A stretch of 64,000 nt of DNA, taken from contig NZ_AKIV01000061.1 in assembly GCF_000282655.1 (NCBI RefSeq), forward strand, positions 1 through 64,000, written 5' to 3'. How positions within the stretch are numbered: position 1 is the stretch's first letter; every line of letters begins with the position of its first letter. The notes below the pieces were generated by a model. That model was given only the letters and a program-made list of their open reading frames with translations. It made no database searches and was not told the origin of the DNA. Origin of the DNA: Polaromonas sp. CF318 (GTDB lineage Bacteria > Pseudomonadota > Gammaproteobacteria > Burkholderiales > Burkholderiaceae_C). The position numbers and the translations under genes are program-made. Positions 16,350 through 24,448 of this stretch are shown here, in pieces.

Positions 16350-16664
16350 ATGGCAGCCGGCACCGGCGACCTGCCTGCAAAGGCCCCGGCGGCACCCGTG
16401 CAGCCGGGCAATCCCTTGCATGGCGTGACGCTGGAAGCCATGGTCACCGCGCTTTCAGGCCACTACGGCTGGGAAGCGCTGGGGCGGCGCATCAACATAC
16501 GCTGCTTCACCAGCGATCCCAGCGTGGCCTCCAGCCTCAGGTTCCTGCGCAAGACGCCCTGGGCGCGCGAGAAGGTCGAAAGCCTTTACCTCTTCATGCT
16601 GCGGGAAGCCAAACGCAGCGGCCCCACGGTCCATAACTTCCCGCCGCCCAAGCCCAGGGCCTGA
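16350..16664 (+). CDS. VF530 (DUF2132) family protein
   Basis: The 104-residue product carries the compact VF530 domain from about residue 21: NPLHGVTLEAMVTALSGHYG, WEALGRRINIRCFTSDPSV and FLRKTPWAREKVESLYL. A solved family member (Vibrio VF530) has a helical fold and is described as DNA-binding, though its in vivo role is unclear. The first 20 residues are a Pro/Ala-rich extension. It lies 4 bp after the 47-aa gene and is convergent with atpE. Confidence 0.85.
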   Translation: MAAGTGDLPAKAPAAPVQPGNPLHGVTLEAMVTALSGHYGWEALGRRINIRCFTSDPSVASSLRFLRKTPWAREKVESLYLFMLREAKRSGPTVHNFPPPKPRA

Positions 16665-16688
16665 CCTGGGCCCGTTCTTCGATCGGGT

Positions 16689-16940
<252 letters not shown>

Positions 16941-16966
16941 TTAAAAACTTTGTTGATGGCTCCATC

Positions 16967-17677
16967 ATGAAGGCCGGCACGCCGCCAAACAATGACCTCG
17001 CAGGTAATGGCGCCGCGGCCGCCGGCCTGGTCCTGCTGCATGCCGACGACAGCCTGCTGGTGCTGGACAAGCCCGCGGGCTTGCTCGCCGTGCCGGGGCG
17101 CGGCGAAGGCAAGCAGGACTGCCTGAGCGCGCGCGTGCAGGCGGTTTACCCCGATGCGCTGGTCGTGCACAGGCTGGACCAGGCCACCTCGGGCCTGATG
17201 CTGATGGCGCGCGGCGCGGCCATGCAGCGCGCGCTGAGCCTGGCCTTTGAAAGCCGCGAGGTCGGCAAGCGTTATGTGGCCGTGGTGGAGGGACGCCTGC
17301 CTCCTCCGCCGCCGTCTTCACTGGATAACGACGGCTGGGGCTCGATAGACCTGCCCATCATCGTGGACTGGCCGAACCGCCCTCTGCGCATCATTGACGC
17401 CGAACGCGGCAAGCCCAGCCGGACGCGCTGGCGCGTGCTGGCCTTTGACGCGGCGGCGAACACCACGCGCGTGGAACTCGAACCCATCACCGGCCGCTCG
17501 CACCAGCTGCGTGTGCACCTGCAGGCCCTGGGCCATCCCATCCTGGGCGATGCGCTGTATGCCCCGGCCGAAGTGCAGGCCAAGGCGCCGCGCCTCCTGT
17601 TGCATGCCGCGGCGCTGCGCTTCGCGCACCCGGCCAGCGGCGTGCCGCTGTCGTTTGAAAGCAGCCCCGGCTTTTAG
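16967..17677 (+). CDS. rluA: RluA-family pseudouridine synthase
   Basis: The 236-residue enzyme is a single catalytic domain with the conserved HRLDQATSGLMLMAR (68-82, catalytic Asp71), the opening DDSLLVLDKPAGLLAVPGRG and the late RSHQLRVHLQALGHPILGD segment. It has no S4 domain and the short length of RluA, which modifies U746 of 23S rRNA and U32 of some tRNAs. The ATG at 16967 was chosen because upstream residues are not conserved. It is divergent from the orphan atpE. Confidence 0.85.
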   Translation: MKAGTPPNNDLAGNGAAAAGLVLLHADDSLLVLDKPAGLLAVPGRGEGKQDCLSARVQAVYPDALVVHRLDQATSGLMLMARGAAMQRALSLAFESREVGKRYVAVVEGRLPPPPPSSLDNDGWGSIDLPIIVDWPNRPLRIIDAERGKPSRTRWRVLAFDAAANTTRVELEPITGRSHQLRVHLQALGHPILGDALYAPAEVQAKAPRLLLHAAALRFAHPASGVPLSFESSPGF

Positions 17678-17718
17678 CGGCGCCGGCAGCCCGGGCTCAC
17701 CGGCGCTAACATGGGGCC

Positions 17719-18474
17719 ATGAAACATCTCACCCTCATCACAGGCGCATCGCGCGGCATGGGCTTGTCCATGGCGCGCCAGCTGCTCAGTGCCGGCCACA
17801 CGGTGCTTTGCATCTCCCGCACGTCGGTACCCGACCTGGACGCGCATGCCAGGCACGTGGACGCCACAGTGCTGCAATGGGAACATGACCTGGCCGACAG
17901 CGGCTCCCTGGCCGGAAAACTGGAAAGCTGGCTCAGGGATTCGCAGGCGCAACAGGCCTGGGCCAGCGCCACGCTGATCAACAACGCGGGCGTGATACCG
18001 CAGATCGCCCCGCTGAGCGAAATCGGCGCCGACGACCTGGCGCGTGCGCTGCGTGTCGGGCTGGAAGCGCCCATGCAAATCACCGCCGCTTTCCTGCGCG
18101 CCACCGAAGACTGGAAAGCACCGCGCAAGGTCCTCAATATTTCGTCGGGGCTGGGGCGACGGGCCATGGCCTCACAGGCCGCGTATTGCGCCGCCAAGGC
18201 CGGCATGGACCACTTCACGCGCAGCCTGGCGCTGGACGAAGCCTTGAAGCCGCAAGGTGCCAAGGTCTGCTCGCTGGCGCCGGGCGTGATCGACACCGGC
18301 ATGCAGGAACAGCTGCGTGCGGCGCCGGCCGAGGCATTCCCGGACCGGGCCTCGTTTGTGGGCCTGAAGACTGGTGGATCGCTGACTTCGCCGGACGATG
18401 CGGCGGCGCGCATCATTGCATTCCTGGCGCGGCCTGACTTTGGCGCCAACCCGGTCGCTGACGTCAGAGATTAA
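17719..18474 (+). CDS. short-chain dehydrogenase/reductase (sepiapterin-reductase-like)
   Basis: The 251-residue Rossmann enzyme has the cofactor motif TGASRGMG (8-15), NNAG at 88-91, and the catalytic Ser143, Tyr156 and Lys160 (YCAAK). SRTS after strand beta2 suggests NADP preference. The sequence resembles sepiapterin reductase or benzil reductase-like SDRs, but the substrate cannot be fixed. It follows rluA by 41 bp on the same strand and is convergent with ppk2. Confidence 0.82.
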   Translation: MKHLTLITGASRGMGLSMARQLLSAGHTVLCISRTSVPDLDAHARHVDATVLQWEHDLADSGSLAGKLESWLRDSQAQQAWASATLINNAGVIPQIAPLSEIGADDLARALRVGLEAPMQITAAFLRATEDWKAPRKVLNISSGLGRRAMASQAAYCAAKAGMDHFTRSLALDEALKPQGAKVCSLAPGVIDTGMQEQLRAAPAEAFPDRASFVGLKTGGSLTSPDDAAARIIAFLARPDFGANPVADVRD

Positions 18475-18486
18475 AAGCCATCAGTA

Positions 18487-18574
18487 GGGGCCGCGGAACC
18501 GGCTTTGCCGGGCCGCAGGCGCCGCCCCCTTGAGGGGGGAACGGACTACACGAAGTGAGTCTGGACGGGGGTGT
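18487..18574 (-). repeat. post-stop intergenic repeat, copy A
   Basis: Read on the minus strand, the element begins two bases after the ppk2 stop. It runs from a CCCCCG head, through a TCACTTCGTGTA segment and a CCCCCCTCAAGGGGG hairpin, to CGGCCCGGCAAAGCCGGTTC and a CCGCGGCCCC end. It matches copies C, D and E along nearly its whole length. It fills the space between the convergent SDR and ppk2 genes. Confidence 0.85.
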
Positions 18575-19516
18575 TCAATATATTTCCGGCACCACGATGT
18601 CCTGTGGGACAGGATTGCGCACATAGTCCTCATGCCGCACCCGCTCCGGCAGCACGATGGCCGGGTGTTCGGTTTCCTGGTAGGGCATCTGCTGCAGCAG
18701 GTGGTGTATGCAGTTCAGGCGCGCCTTTTTCTTGTCGACGGCCTGCACCACCCACCAGGGGGCTTCTGGAATGTGGGTGCGCTCCAGCATGATTTCCTTG
18801 GCCTTGGTGTATTCCTCCCAGCGCCGGCGCGATTCGAGGTCCATGGGGCTGAGCTTCCACTGCTTGAGCGGATCGTGGATGCGGCCCAGGAAGCGCAGGT
18901 GCTGCTCTTCGTCGGAGATGGAAAACCAGTACTTGATCAGCTGTATGCCGGATCGGCCCAGCATTTTTTCAAACTCGGGCACGGTGCGGAAAAATTCCTC
19001 GTACTGCTCGTCGGTGCAAAAGCCCATGACGCGCTCCACGCCGGCGCGGTTGTACCAGCTGCGGTCGAACAGCACGATCTCGCCGGCCGCCGGCAGGTGC
19101 GACACATAACGCTGGAAATACCACTGCGTGCGTTCGCGGTCATTGGGGGCCGGCAGCGCCGCCACGCGGCACACACGCGGGTTGAGGCGCTGGGTGATGC
19201 GTTTGATGACGCCGCCCTTGCCGGCCGCATCGCGGCCTTCAAACAGGATGACCACCTTGTGGCCGGTGGCGACCACCCAGTCCTGCAGCTTCACCAGTTC
19301 GGCCTGCAGGCGGAACAGCTCGCGGAAATACTGGCGGCGGTATTCCTTGTCCCTGGCCGCGTCCCGCGGGCTGCGGCTGTGGTCCTCGCCGATCAGTTCG
19401 TCCACGGTGCGGTCTTCGATCTCCATCTCCAGCTCTTCGTCGAGGCTGTCGAGCAGGTCGTTGCGGATACGCCGCATCAAATCTTCGTCGCTTGAATTCA
19501 AGGGTTTCTCCCGCAA
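18575..19516 (-). CDS. ppk2: polyphosphate kinase 2
   Basis: The 313-residue PPK2 uses polyphosphate and nucleotides to interconvert NDP and NTP. The P-loop GRDAAGKGG is at 94-102, the Walker B-type FDRSWYNRAGVE begins at residue 150, and a lid region follows (RRWEEYTKAKEIMLERT). It is one domain with an acidic N-terminal extension (residues 1-55), typical of class I/III PPK2 of proteobacteria. Nearby minus-strand ydcH-like and uspA genes suggest a stress or stationary-phase group. A copy of the dispersed repeat lies right after its stop. Confidence 0.93.
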   Translation of the reverse strand: MREKPLNSSDEDLMRRIRNDLLDSLDEELEMEIEDRTVDELIGEDHSRSPRDAARDKEYRRQYFRELFRLQAELVKLQDWVVATGHKVVILFEGRDAAGKGGVIKRITQRLNPRVCRVAALPAPNDRERTQWYFQRYVSHLPAAGEIVLFDRSWYNRAGVERVMGFCTDEQYEEFFRTVPEFEKMLGRSGIQLIKYWFSISDEEQHLRFLGRIHDPLKQWKLSPMDLESRRRWEEYTKAKEIMLERTHIPEAPWWVVQAVDKKKARLNCIHHLLQQMPYQETEHPAIVLPERVRHEDYVRNPVPQDIVVPEIY

Positions 19517-19615
19517 AAACCGAAAACCGGCAACACGCCAGCGTAGCGGGCTTGCATGGCAGTTTGATGAAAGGCCACCAGGGCTTTGCGCGAAACGGCC
19601 CGCGAAGGACCAGTC

Positions 19616-19855
19616 TCAAGGCTTCTTGAGGATCTGGTAGATCTCGTCCTTCACCTTGAGCCGCCTTTTCTTGAGGTCTTCCAGCGCCTCGTCGGTGATG
19701 GCGCCCACGCCCTGCTCATAGCGGGCGATGGCGTGGTTGTCGGTGTCGTACTGGGTGAAGAGGCTGGCAAAGTGCGGGTCGGACACCTTGAGGCTGCGCA
19801 TTTTCTGCAGGTATTCCGGAAACTCGTGCGCCAGGTCGTGATTCAGCAAGTCCAT
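19616..19855 (-). CDS. DUF465/YdcH-like small coiled-coil protein
   Basis: The 79-residue product fits DUF465. Its C-terminal part is a helical, charged coil (ITDEALEDLKKRRLKVKDEIYQILKK), and the HFASLFTQYDTDNHAIARYE stretch before it matches the family pattern of F-x-L-x(6)-H-x-I. I chose the ATG at 19853-19855 because AAGGAG sits seven bases upstream. E. coli YdcH is a small protein of unknown role. The gene lies between uspA and ppk2 and is probably co-transcribed with uspA. Confidence 0.8.
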   Translation of the reverse strand: MDLLNHDLAHEFPEYLQKMRSLKVSDPHFASLFTQYDTDNHAIARYEQGVGAITDEALEDLKKRRLKVKDEIYQILKKP

Positions 19856-19886
19856 GGGAAGCTCCTTGTATGGCCGGAATACCAGC

Positions 19887-20324
19887 TTAGTCCCGAACCA
19901 CCAGCACCGGCAAGTGGGCATGCGACAGCACCTGGGCCGTGACGCTGCCCAGCACCAGTTTTTCAAGGCCGCGCCGGCCATGTGAGCCCATGACGATAAG
20001 GTCGGCGTTGACAGACTCGGCAGTGTCCAGGATGCCGCGGTAGATCGCATGGCCTTCAACGATCGAGCCGGTGGCCGCGATGCCCACGCTCTCGAAAGCC
20101 TGCTTGGCGGTCTTGATGGCCTCGTTGGCCTCGGCCGTGGCCGCGCCCAGGTATTCGGCCTGGCCGTAGGCGAAGTCGGTGCCCACCCCGGTGAAGGCAT
20201 AGGGGTCTATGACGTAGATGATGGTCACCTCGGCCTTGAAGGCCTGCGCGATCGCCAGCGCGTTGCCTATGGCTTTTTGCGAGGTGGCCGAGCCATCCAC
20301 GGGAACCAGAATGTGTTTGTACAT
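19887..20324 (-). CDS. universal stress protein UspA family
   Basis: The 145-residue single Usp domain begins MYKHILVPVDGSATSQKAIG and ends with the nucleotide-binding signature GSHGRRGLEKLVLGSVTAQV. This G-x2-G-x9-G-S/T pattern marks the ATP-binding (MJ0577-like) subgroup. The ATG at 20322-20324 is preceded by AAGGAGCGC. It probably acts as a cytoplasmic stress-response dimer. The gene heads the uspA, ydcH-like, ppk2 series on the minus strand. Confidence 0.9.
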   Translation of the reverse strand: MYKHILVPVDGSATSQKAIGNALAIAQAFKAEVTIIYVIDPYAFTGVGTDFAYGQAEYLGAATAEANEAIKTAKQAFESVGIAATGSIVEGHAIYRGILDTAESVNADLIVMGSHGRRGLEKLVLGSVTAQVLSHAHLPVLVVRD

Positions 20325-20489
20325 GATGCGCTCCTTGAAAACCCTGGACAGATTCTCAGGCACCAGCCCCTCGCGGGTCAATGCCGGCCCCGGCCGTCCC
20401 ACCCGCGGAAGGACCGGCCTTGCATCATTTATAGATCAGGGCGCCCGCGGGCGCCGTCAGACAAGGCGCCGAAAACCGGCGGCCCCGGC

Positions 20490-21464
20490 TTACTCGGCCT
20501 TGATGTTGGCCGACTTGGCCAGCTGCGCGTAACGCGCGAGGTCGGCCTTGATGAGCTTGGACAGCGCCGCGCCATTGCCGGACAGCGGCTCGACACCGGC
20601 GCCCGAAAGGTTTTCCTTCACGGCGGGTTCGGCCAGCACCTTCTGCACGTCGGCGTAGATCTTGGCAACCACTTCGGGCTTCATTTTGGCGGGGCCCATG
20701 AGCGCGTACCAGATGGAAAAATCCAGCGGCTTGAGGCCCTGCTCTTCAAACGTCGGCACCTGCGGCATCAGCGGGTACCGCGCGGCGGTCGACACGCCGA
20801 TGGCATTGAGTTTGCCGGTCTTCAGATGCGGCGCGGCGAGGTTGGCGCTCAGGATGGCCATCTGCACCTGGCCGCCCACCACGTCGGTCAGGGCCGGGGC
20901 GCAGCCCTTGTAGCCCACGTTGGTGGCGGCGACGCCGGACTTCTGCTTGACCAGCTCCATCACAAAATGCTGGGGCGTGCCGACACCGCAGGAGCCGTAG
21001 CTCAGCCCCGTCGGGTTGGCCTTGGAATAGGCGACCAGCTCCTTGAGGTTGGTGATATTGGTGCTCTGGTGCGACACCAGCGCGATCGGCGTGAGGCCCA
21101 GCAGCATGATGGGCGTCAGGTCTTTTTCGGGGTCGTAGTTGAGCTTGCCGTTGACGGCCGGGTTGACCACCATGGTGCTGTTCTGCAGCAGCAGCGTGTA
21201 GCCGTCCGGCGGCGCGTGCACCACGGCCTCGGTACCTATGTTGCCGGAGGCGCCCGCGCGGTTGTCCACCGCGACGCCCTGCCCCCACATGGCCTGCAGG
21301 CGCGCGCCTATCTGGCGCGCCAGGATGTCGGAGCCGCCGCCCGTGCCGTAGGGCACGATGACGCGCACGGCGCGCGACGGATAATCCTGCGCCAGGGCCT
21401 GGCTGGCGCCCAGGCAGCTCAGGGACATCAAGGCGGCCAGCGCCAGCAGTCGGGGAAATTTCAT
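20490..21464 (-). CDS. Bug/TctC-type tripartite tricarboxylate transporter binding protein
   Basis: The 324-residue protein has a signal peptide (residues 1-25, ending ALA). It then shows the Bug fold hallmarks: DYPSRAVRVIVPYGTGGGSDILAR, the PPDGYTLLLQN segment, the PxxDLTPI-like EKDLTPIMLLG and YGSCGVGTPQH. Bug proteins bind carboxylates, amino acids or related acids in the periplasm. No TctA/TctB membrane genes are nearby, which is common for Bug genes in this family of bacteria. It lies 44 bp after the class II aldolase gene and is probably in its operon. Confidence 0.9.
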   Translation of the reverse strand: MKFPRLLALAALMSLSCLGASQALAQDYPSRAVRVIVPYGTGGGSDILARQIGARLQAMWGQGVAVDNRAGASGNIGTEAVVHAPPDGYTLLLQNSTMVVNPAVNGKLNYDPEKDLTPIMLLGLTPIALVSHQSTNITNLKELVAYSKANPTGLSYGSCGVGTPQHFVMELVKQKSGVAATNVGYKGCAPALTDVVGGQVQMAILSANLAAPHLKTGKLNAIGVSTAARYPLMPQVPTFEEQGLKPLDFSIWYALMGPAKMKPEVVAKIYADVQKVLAEPAVKENLSGAGVEPLSGNGAALSKLIKADLARYAQLAKSANIKAE

Positions 21465-21508
21465 GGTGTGCCTTTTCGTTGACGGGTGATGTTGCGGTGA
21501 TGAAAGGA

Positions 21509-22225
21509 TTACTCGACGGTCCCGACGGCCCGGCTCCACAGCTCCCAGGGCCGCATGACCTGGCCTTCATTGGTGTTCATGGCTTTGTCGGCTTCTTCGG
21601 GCGTCAGGAATTCAATCGGTCCCAGCGCGCTGGCGCTGAGCTGCAGCTTGGCGTTTTCCTCGGCATAGACAGCGCGGTAGACCGCCCGCTCCAGCGAAGG
21701 GGCCACCACGGTGGAGCCGTGGCCGCGCATCAGCACGCAGCTATGCTGGCCCAGCGCCTTGGCCAGGTCCTTGCCCAGGCCCATGTCGCGGATCAGCAGG
21801 TCGGTGTTGCCGTTGGACTCGCGGATTTCATACAGCGACGAGCCGCTGCCCAGGAAACCGCTCATGTGGAAAATGGGACGCAGGCGTTGGCCGGTCACAC
21901 CGAAGGGAATCACGCTGGGCGAATGGCTGTGCACCACCGCCATGACGTCGGGCCGCGCGCGGTAGATCTCGCCGTGGATGAAACGCTCGAGATAGGAACG
22001 CAGCGTGGACGGGACCACCAGGTCGCCGTTGAGGTCATACACCAGGATGTCGGCTTTTTTGACCAGGCCGGGCGCGCGGTTGCATGACAGCAGGAAGTGC
22101 TCCGGCGACTTGTCGTGGCGCACGCTCACATGGCCGAAGCCATCCACCACACCCTGGTCGTGGAGGATGCGGTTGGCAACCACAAGTTTTTCGACGAGCA
22201 CGGGATCGGGAGTGGAAAGCGTCAT
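21509..22225 (-). CDS. class II aldolase/adducin family protein
   Basis: The 238-residue protein has the zinc histidines His99 and His101 (VVHSHSPSV) and His169 (MRGHGSTVV), and the GHVSVRHDKSPEHFLLS substrate/phosphate loop near residue 31. Family members cleave phosphorylated sugars or act as decarboxylases or aldolases on hydroxy acids. Pairing with a Bug protein suggests that the imported compound is an organic acid. GGAG precedes the ATG, and the AT-rich upstream region holds a long palindrome centred on GTATAC. Confidence 0.85.
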   Translation of the reverse strand: MTLSTPDPVLVEKLVVANRILHDQGVVDGFGHVSVRHDKSPEHFLLSCNRAPGLVKKADILVYDLNGDLVVPSTLRSYLERFIHGEIYRARPDVMAVVHSHSPSVIPFGVTGQRLRPIFHMSGFLGSGSSLYEIRESNGNTDLLIRDMGLGKDLAKALGQHSCVLMRGHGSTVVAPSLERAVYRAVYAEENAKLQLSASALGPIEFLTPEEADKAMNTNEGQVMRPWELWSRAVGTVE

Positions 22226-22263
22226 GGAGTCTCCTTATCAACAACGGCCAGGGCGGCTGTTTT

Positions 22264-22281
22264 TAATAAGTATACATATTA
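22264..22281. promoter_or_regulatory. GTATAC-centred palindrome upstream of aldolase/Bug operon
   Basis: An 18-bp near-palindrome, TAATA(A)GTATAC(A)TATTA, has 16 of 18 positions symmetric and lies about 40 bp upstream of the class II aldolase start. GTATAC-centred palindromes are typical operators of FCD-type GntR regulators. On the minus strand it also supplies a plausible -10 (TATACT), so a bound repressor would cover the promoter. The regulator is not encoded next door. Confidence 0.5.
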
Positions 22282-22382
22282 CATTCGGATTTTCCGGGCA
22301 AATGGAGGAGCACAAAGGGTAAACCCGACCTCCTCTACCAATCGCCAGCAGCCCGGCTGTGGCTGCGCCTCAGAACCTGTTC

Positions 22383-22664
22383 TCAAGGCTCGATCTTGAC
22401 GCCCTTCCAGAAGGCGACATGGCCCTTGATGTTCTCGGCCTCGGGCTTGGGATCGGGGTAATACCAGGCGGCGTCGGTGTTCATCTCGCCGTTGACCAGC
22501 AGCGAGTAATAGCTGGCCTGCCCTTTCCAGGAGCACATGGTGTGGTGGTTGCTGAAGGTGATGTAGTCGCGGTTGAGCGAGCTCTCGGGGAAGTAGTGGT
22601 TGCCTTCCACCACCACGGTGTCGTCGCTTTGCGCAATCACTGCGCCGTTCCAGATGGCTTTCAT
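22383..22664 (-). CDS. DUF427 domain protein
   Basis: The 93-residue protein is a complete DUF427 beta-domain. It opens MKAIWNGAVIAQSDDTVVVEGNHYFP, has the signature HHTMCSWKGQASYYSL (about 40-55) and ends AAWYYPDPKPEAENIKGHVAFW. The family is widespread, cytoplasmic and of unknown biochemical role. The start ATG at 22662-22664 is followed by the canonical family N-terminus. It stands alone between the aldolase promoter region and the nitrilase-like gene. Confidence 0.88.
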   Translation of the reverse strand: MKAIWNGAVIAQSDDTVVVEGNHYFPESSLNRDYITFSNHHTMCSWKGQASYYSLLVNGEMNTDAAWYYPDPKPEAENIKGHVAFWKGVKIEP

Positions 22665-22806
22665 GGGAATGTCTTTCTGCTGATGCGGGTGCGGATACGG
22701 ATCAGGGTGAGCAGGGCCCAATGCTACGCCCTGCCAGGAGGGCTTGCGGGCCCGGGGTCTATTCTCGCCGCTCGCGTGTGCTGCGGCTGAGAAGAGTTTT
22801 TTCAAG

Positions 22807-23625
22807 TCAAGCTGCAGAGCTGAAGGGTGAGTAGCTTTCGTCGCCGCGATATCTTCCCGCCAGCAAGCCTGTCGCAAGGGCCGGGTCGATGTCACACATC
22901 AAAAAGCCAGCTTGGCCGTAGGGCTGAAAGACGAGCAGTGTTCCGTCCGGCTTTACGACCGCCGAGGTAGTGGGCGACCCGGCACTCGCGCAGTTGACGG
23001 CTGCAAAGTAACAACTGTTCTCCGCCGCTCGGCACAGGAATGTCTTTTCATGGAACGAGTTTCGTGGATCCGCGAACTGGCTGGGCTGAAACTCGCCAGC
23101 CTCCGCCTCGGCATAGTGCGGATGAAAGACCAGTTGCGCGCCGCGGCGAGCGGCCCAGCGCACGGTCTCCGGATAGCGGAAACCCTCGTGGCAAATCGCG
23201 ATACCGAAGCGCAGTCCTGCGATCTCGAACACCCTGCGTTCGTTGCCGGGTTCGTATAGCGGGTCCTCATACGGGTCAAGCTGAACCTTGTCTTGGAACC
23301 CTGCGACAGCGCCGTCGGGCTGAATGACGAGCACGCACAGGCGTGGCTTCTCAGAGACGTAGCGCTCGGTACCGAGCAACACACCGATGCCGTTCTCAGC
23401 GGCTGCCCGGGCGACGCGTTCATGCGCCTGCTGGAGAAAGCTCGCATCAACCGCTTGCCGTTTGCGTGTCGGCCAAGGGTAACCAGGCACGTACGCCTCG
23501 GGAAAGCAAACGATATGCGCCCCCGCGCTTGCGGCCTCGCGCACGGCGACCAGCGCGCGCTCCACAGAGTCTTGGGGGTCAGCTGGAATCTCGATGTTGG
23601 CGAGGGCAATGCGAATGCTGCTCAT
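22807..23625 (-). CDS. carbon-nitrogen hydrolase (nitrilase superfamily)
   Basis: The 272-residue enzyme has the complete catalytic triad of the superfamily: Glu43 (FPEAYVPG), Lys113 (QDKVQLDPYE) and Cys145 (AICHEGFRYPE). It should hydrolyse an amide, carbamoyl or nitrile C-N bond, most likely an aliphatic amide or N-carbamoyl compound; the exact substrate is unclear. Third codon positions use A/T more often than in neighbouring genes, and the flanking spacers are non-coding, so recent acquisition is possible. No partner genes are adjacent. Confidence 0.85.
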   Translation of the reverse strand: MSSIRIALANIEIPADPQDSVERALVAVREAASAGAHIVCFPEAYVPGYPWPTRKRQAVDASFLQQAHERVARAAAENGIGVLLGTERYVSEKPRLCVLVIQPDGAVAGFQDKVQLDPYEDPLYEPGNERRVFEIAGLRFGIAICHEGFRYPETVRWAARRGAQLVFHPHYAEAEAGEFQPSQFADPRNSFHEKTFLCRAAENSCYFAAVNCASAGSPTTSAVVKPDGTLLVFQPYGQAGFLMCDIDPALATGLLAGRYRGDESYSPFSSAA

Positions 23626-23788
23626 CGGTCGACAAGAGGTAACTGGAAGGGGTGGAATCAGGCGATTTATGCAAGTGTAGCCCGCCCGTGGGGCGCCAGC
23701 CGGCGTATCAGTTCATCTCGCCCCTCTGGTCCGTCCATGGGGGTCATTCCCATCACCGGGTCGGATTTCAGCAGTTCAAATCCACCTG

Positions 23789-24220
23789 TCAGTTGCGGCC
23801 CCTGCCGTGCTTCTCGCCGCGGCCCTGGTCATCGCCATCACCATGCCCGCCCTTGTGTTTGTGCTTCTTGTGCTTGCCGCGTTCATAGTCCTCATCGCCC
23901 CGCACTTTCACAAAATACACAGGCTGGCCGCAGGCGTTGTACTTGGCGCAATGCTTGGACCACTTCTTCGCATGGCCGGGCGGCACATGCAGGTACAGCG
24001 GTGGCTGCTGCACCACCACCGCCGGGTGCTGGATGATGACAGGCTGCGCATAAATCACGGGCGGCGGCGCGTTGCCGATTTCAATACGGCCGTAAACGCC
24101 GGGCGACAGCGCGCCCTCGACCGTGGCGCTCGCGTAGGGGCCGGTGGCCATGGCCGCGCCGCCGGACAAGGCCGCAGCCAGGGCAAAGCCGGCCATCAGG
24201 GGCGGTTTGAGTGTTTTCAT
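23789..24220 (-). CDS. exported hypothetical protein with basic His/Lys-rich tail
   Basis: The 143-residue product starts with a clear signal peptide (MKTLKPPLMAGFALAAALSG, cleavage near AMA-TG). A short beta-rich, Pro-rich region (PPPVIYAQPVIIQHPAVVVQ) and a very basic tail of Lys, His, Gly and Asp follow (from about residue 105). Two cysteines (HCAKYNACGQPVYF) may form a disulphide. The type is common in Burkholderiales as small periplasmic or surface proteins of unknown role. The tail could bind metal or polyanions. Confidence 0.7.
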   Translation of the reverse strand: MKTLKPPLMAGFALAAALSGGAAMATGPYASATVEGALSPGVYGRIEIGNAPPPVIYAQPVIIQHPAVVVQQPPLYLHVPPGHAKKWSKHCAKYNACGQPVYFVKVRGDEDYERGKHKKHKHKGGHGDGDDQGRGEKHGRGRN

Positions 24221-24284
24221 GAGGGGGTTCTTGTGATGGACAGGTGTGAACGACGCCACGCTCAGTCCAGCATGAGCCGCGTGA

Positions 24285-24445
24285 CTGGCTTTGCCAGACC
24301 GCATGCGGGCGGCCCCGAGGGGCTGGAGCCTGCGGCTCCAAAGCTGATTGAGCAGCTTTGGAGAGGCGACAGAGCCGAAGCGGCTCGCGAGCCGCGGCCT
24401 GCAAGGCCTCGGGAGCTACACGCAGTCAGCGAACGTGGGGGCCGT
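24285..24445 (-). repeat. post-stop intergenic repeat, copy B (expanded, multi-hairpin)
   Basis: On the minus strand the element starts five bases after the stop of the glycine-zipper gene with the usual CCCCCACGTTCGCTGACTGC head. The middle is expanded to about 160 bp and holds nested hairpins: a 10-bp CTCCAAAGCT/AGCTTTGGAG stem (24336-24363), GGAGCC/GGCTCC (24325-24339), GAGCCG/CGGCTC (24372-24386), the palindrome CGGCTCGCGAGCCG (24381-24394) and GGCCT/AGGCC (24396-24408). Several stems share an arm and exclude one another. Confidence 0.75.
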
Positions 24446-24448
24446 GTT

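Noticed and set aside
20440..20455. Perfect palindrome GGCGCCCGCGGGCGCC downstream of the Bug gene
   Set aside because: It could form a hairpin, but there is no T run on either strand and short GC palindromes are frequent at this base composition.
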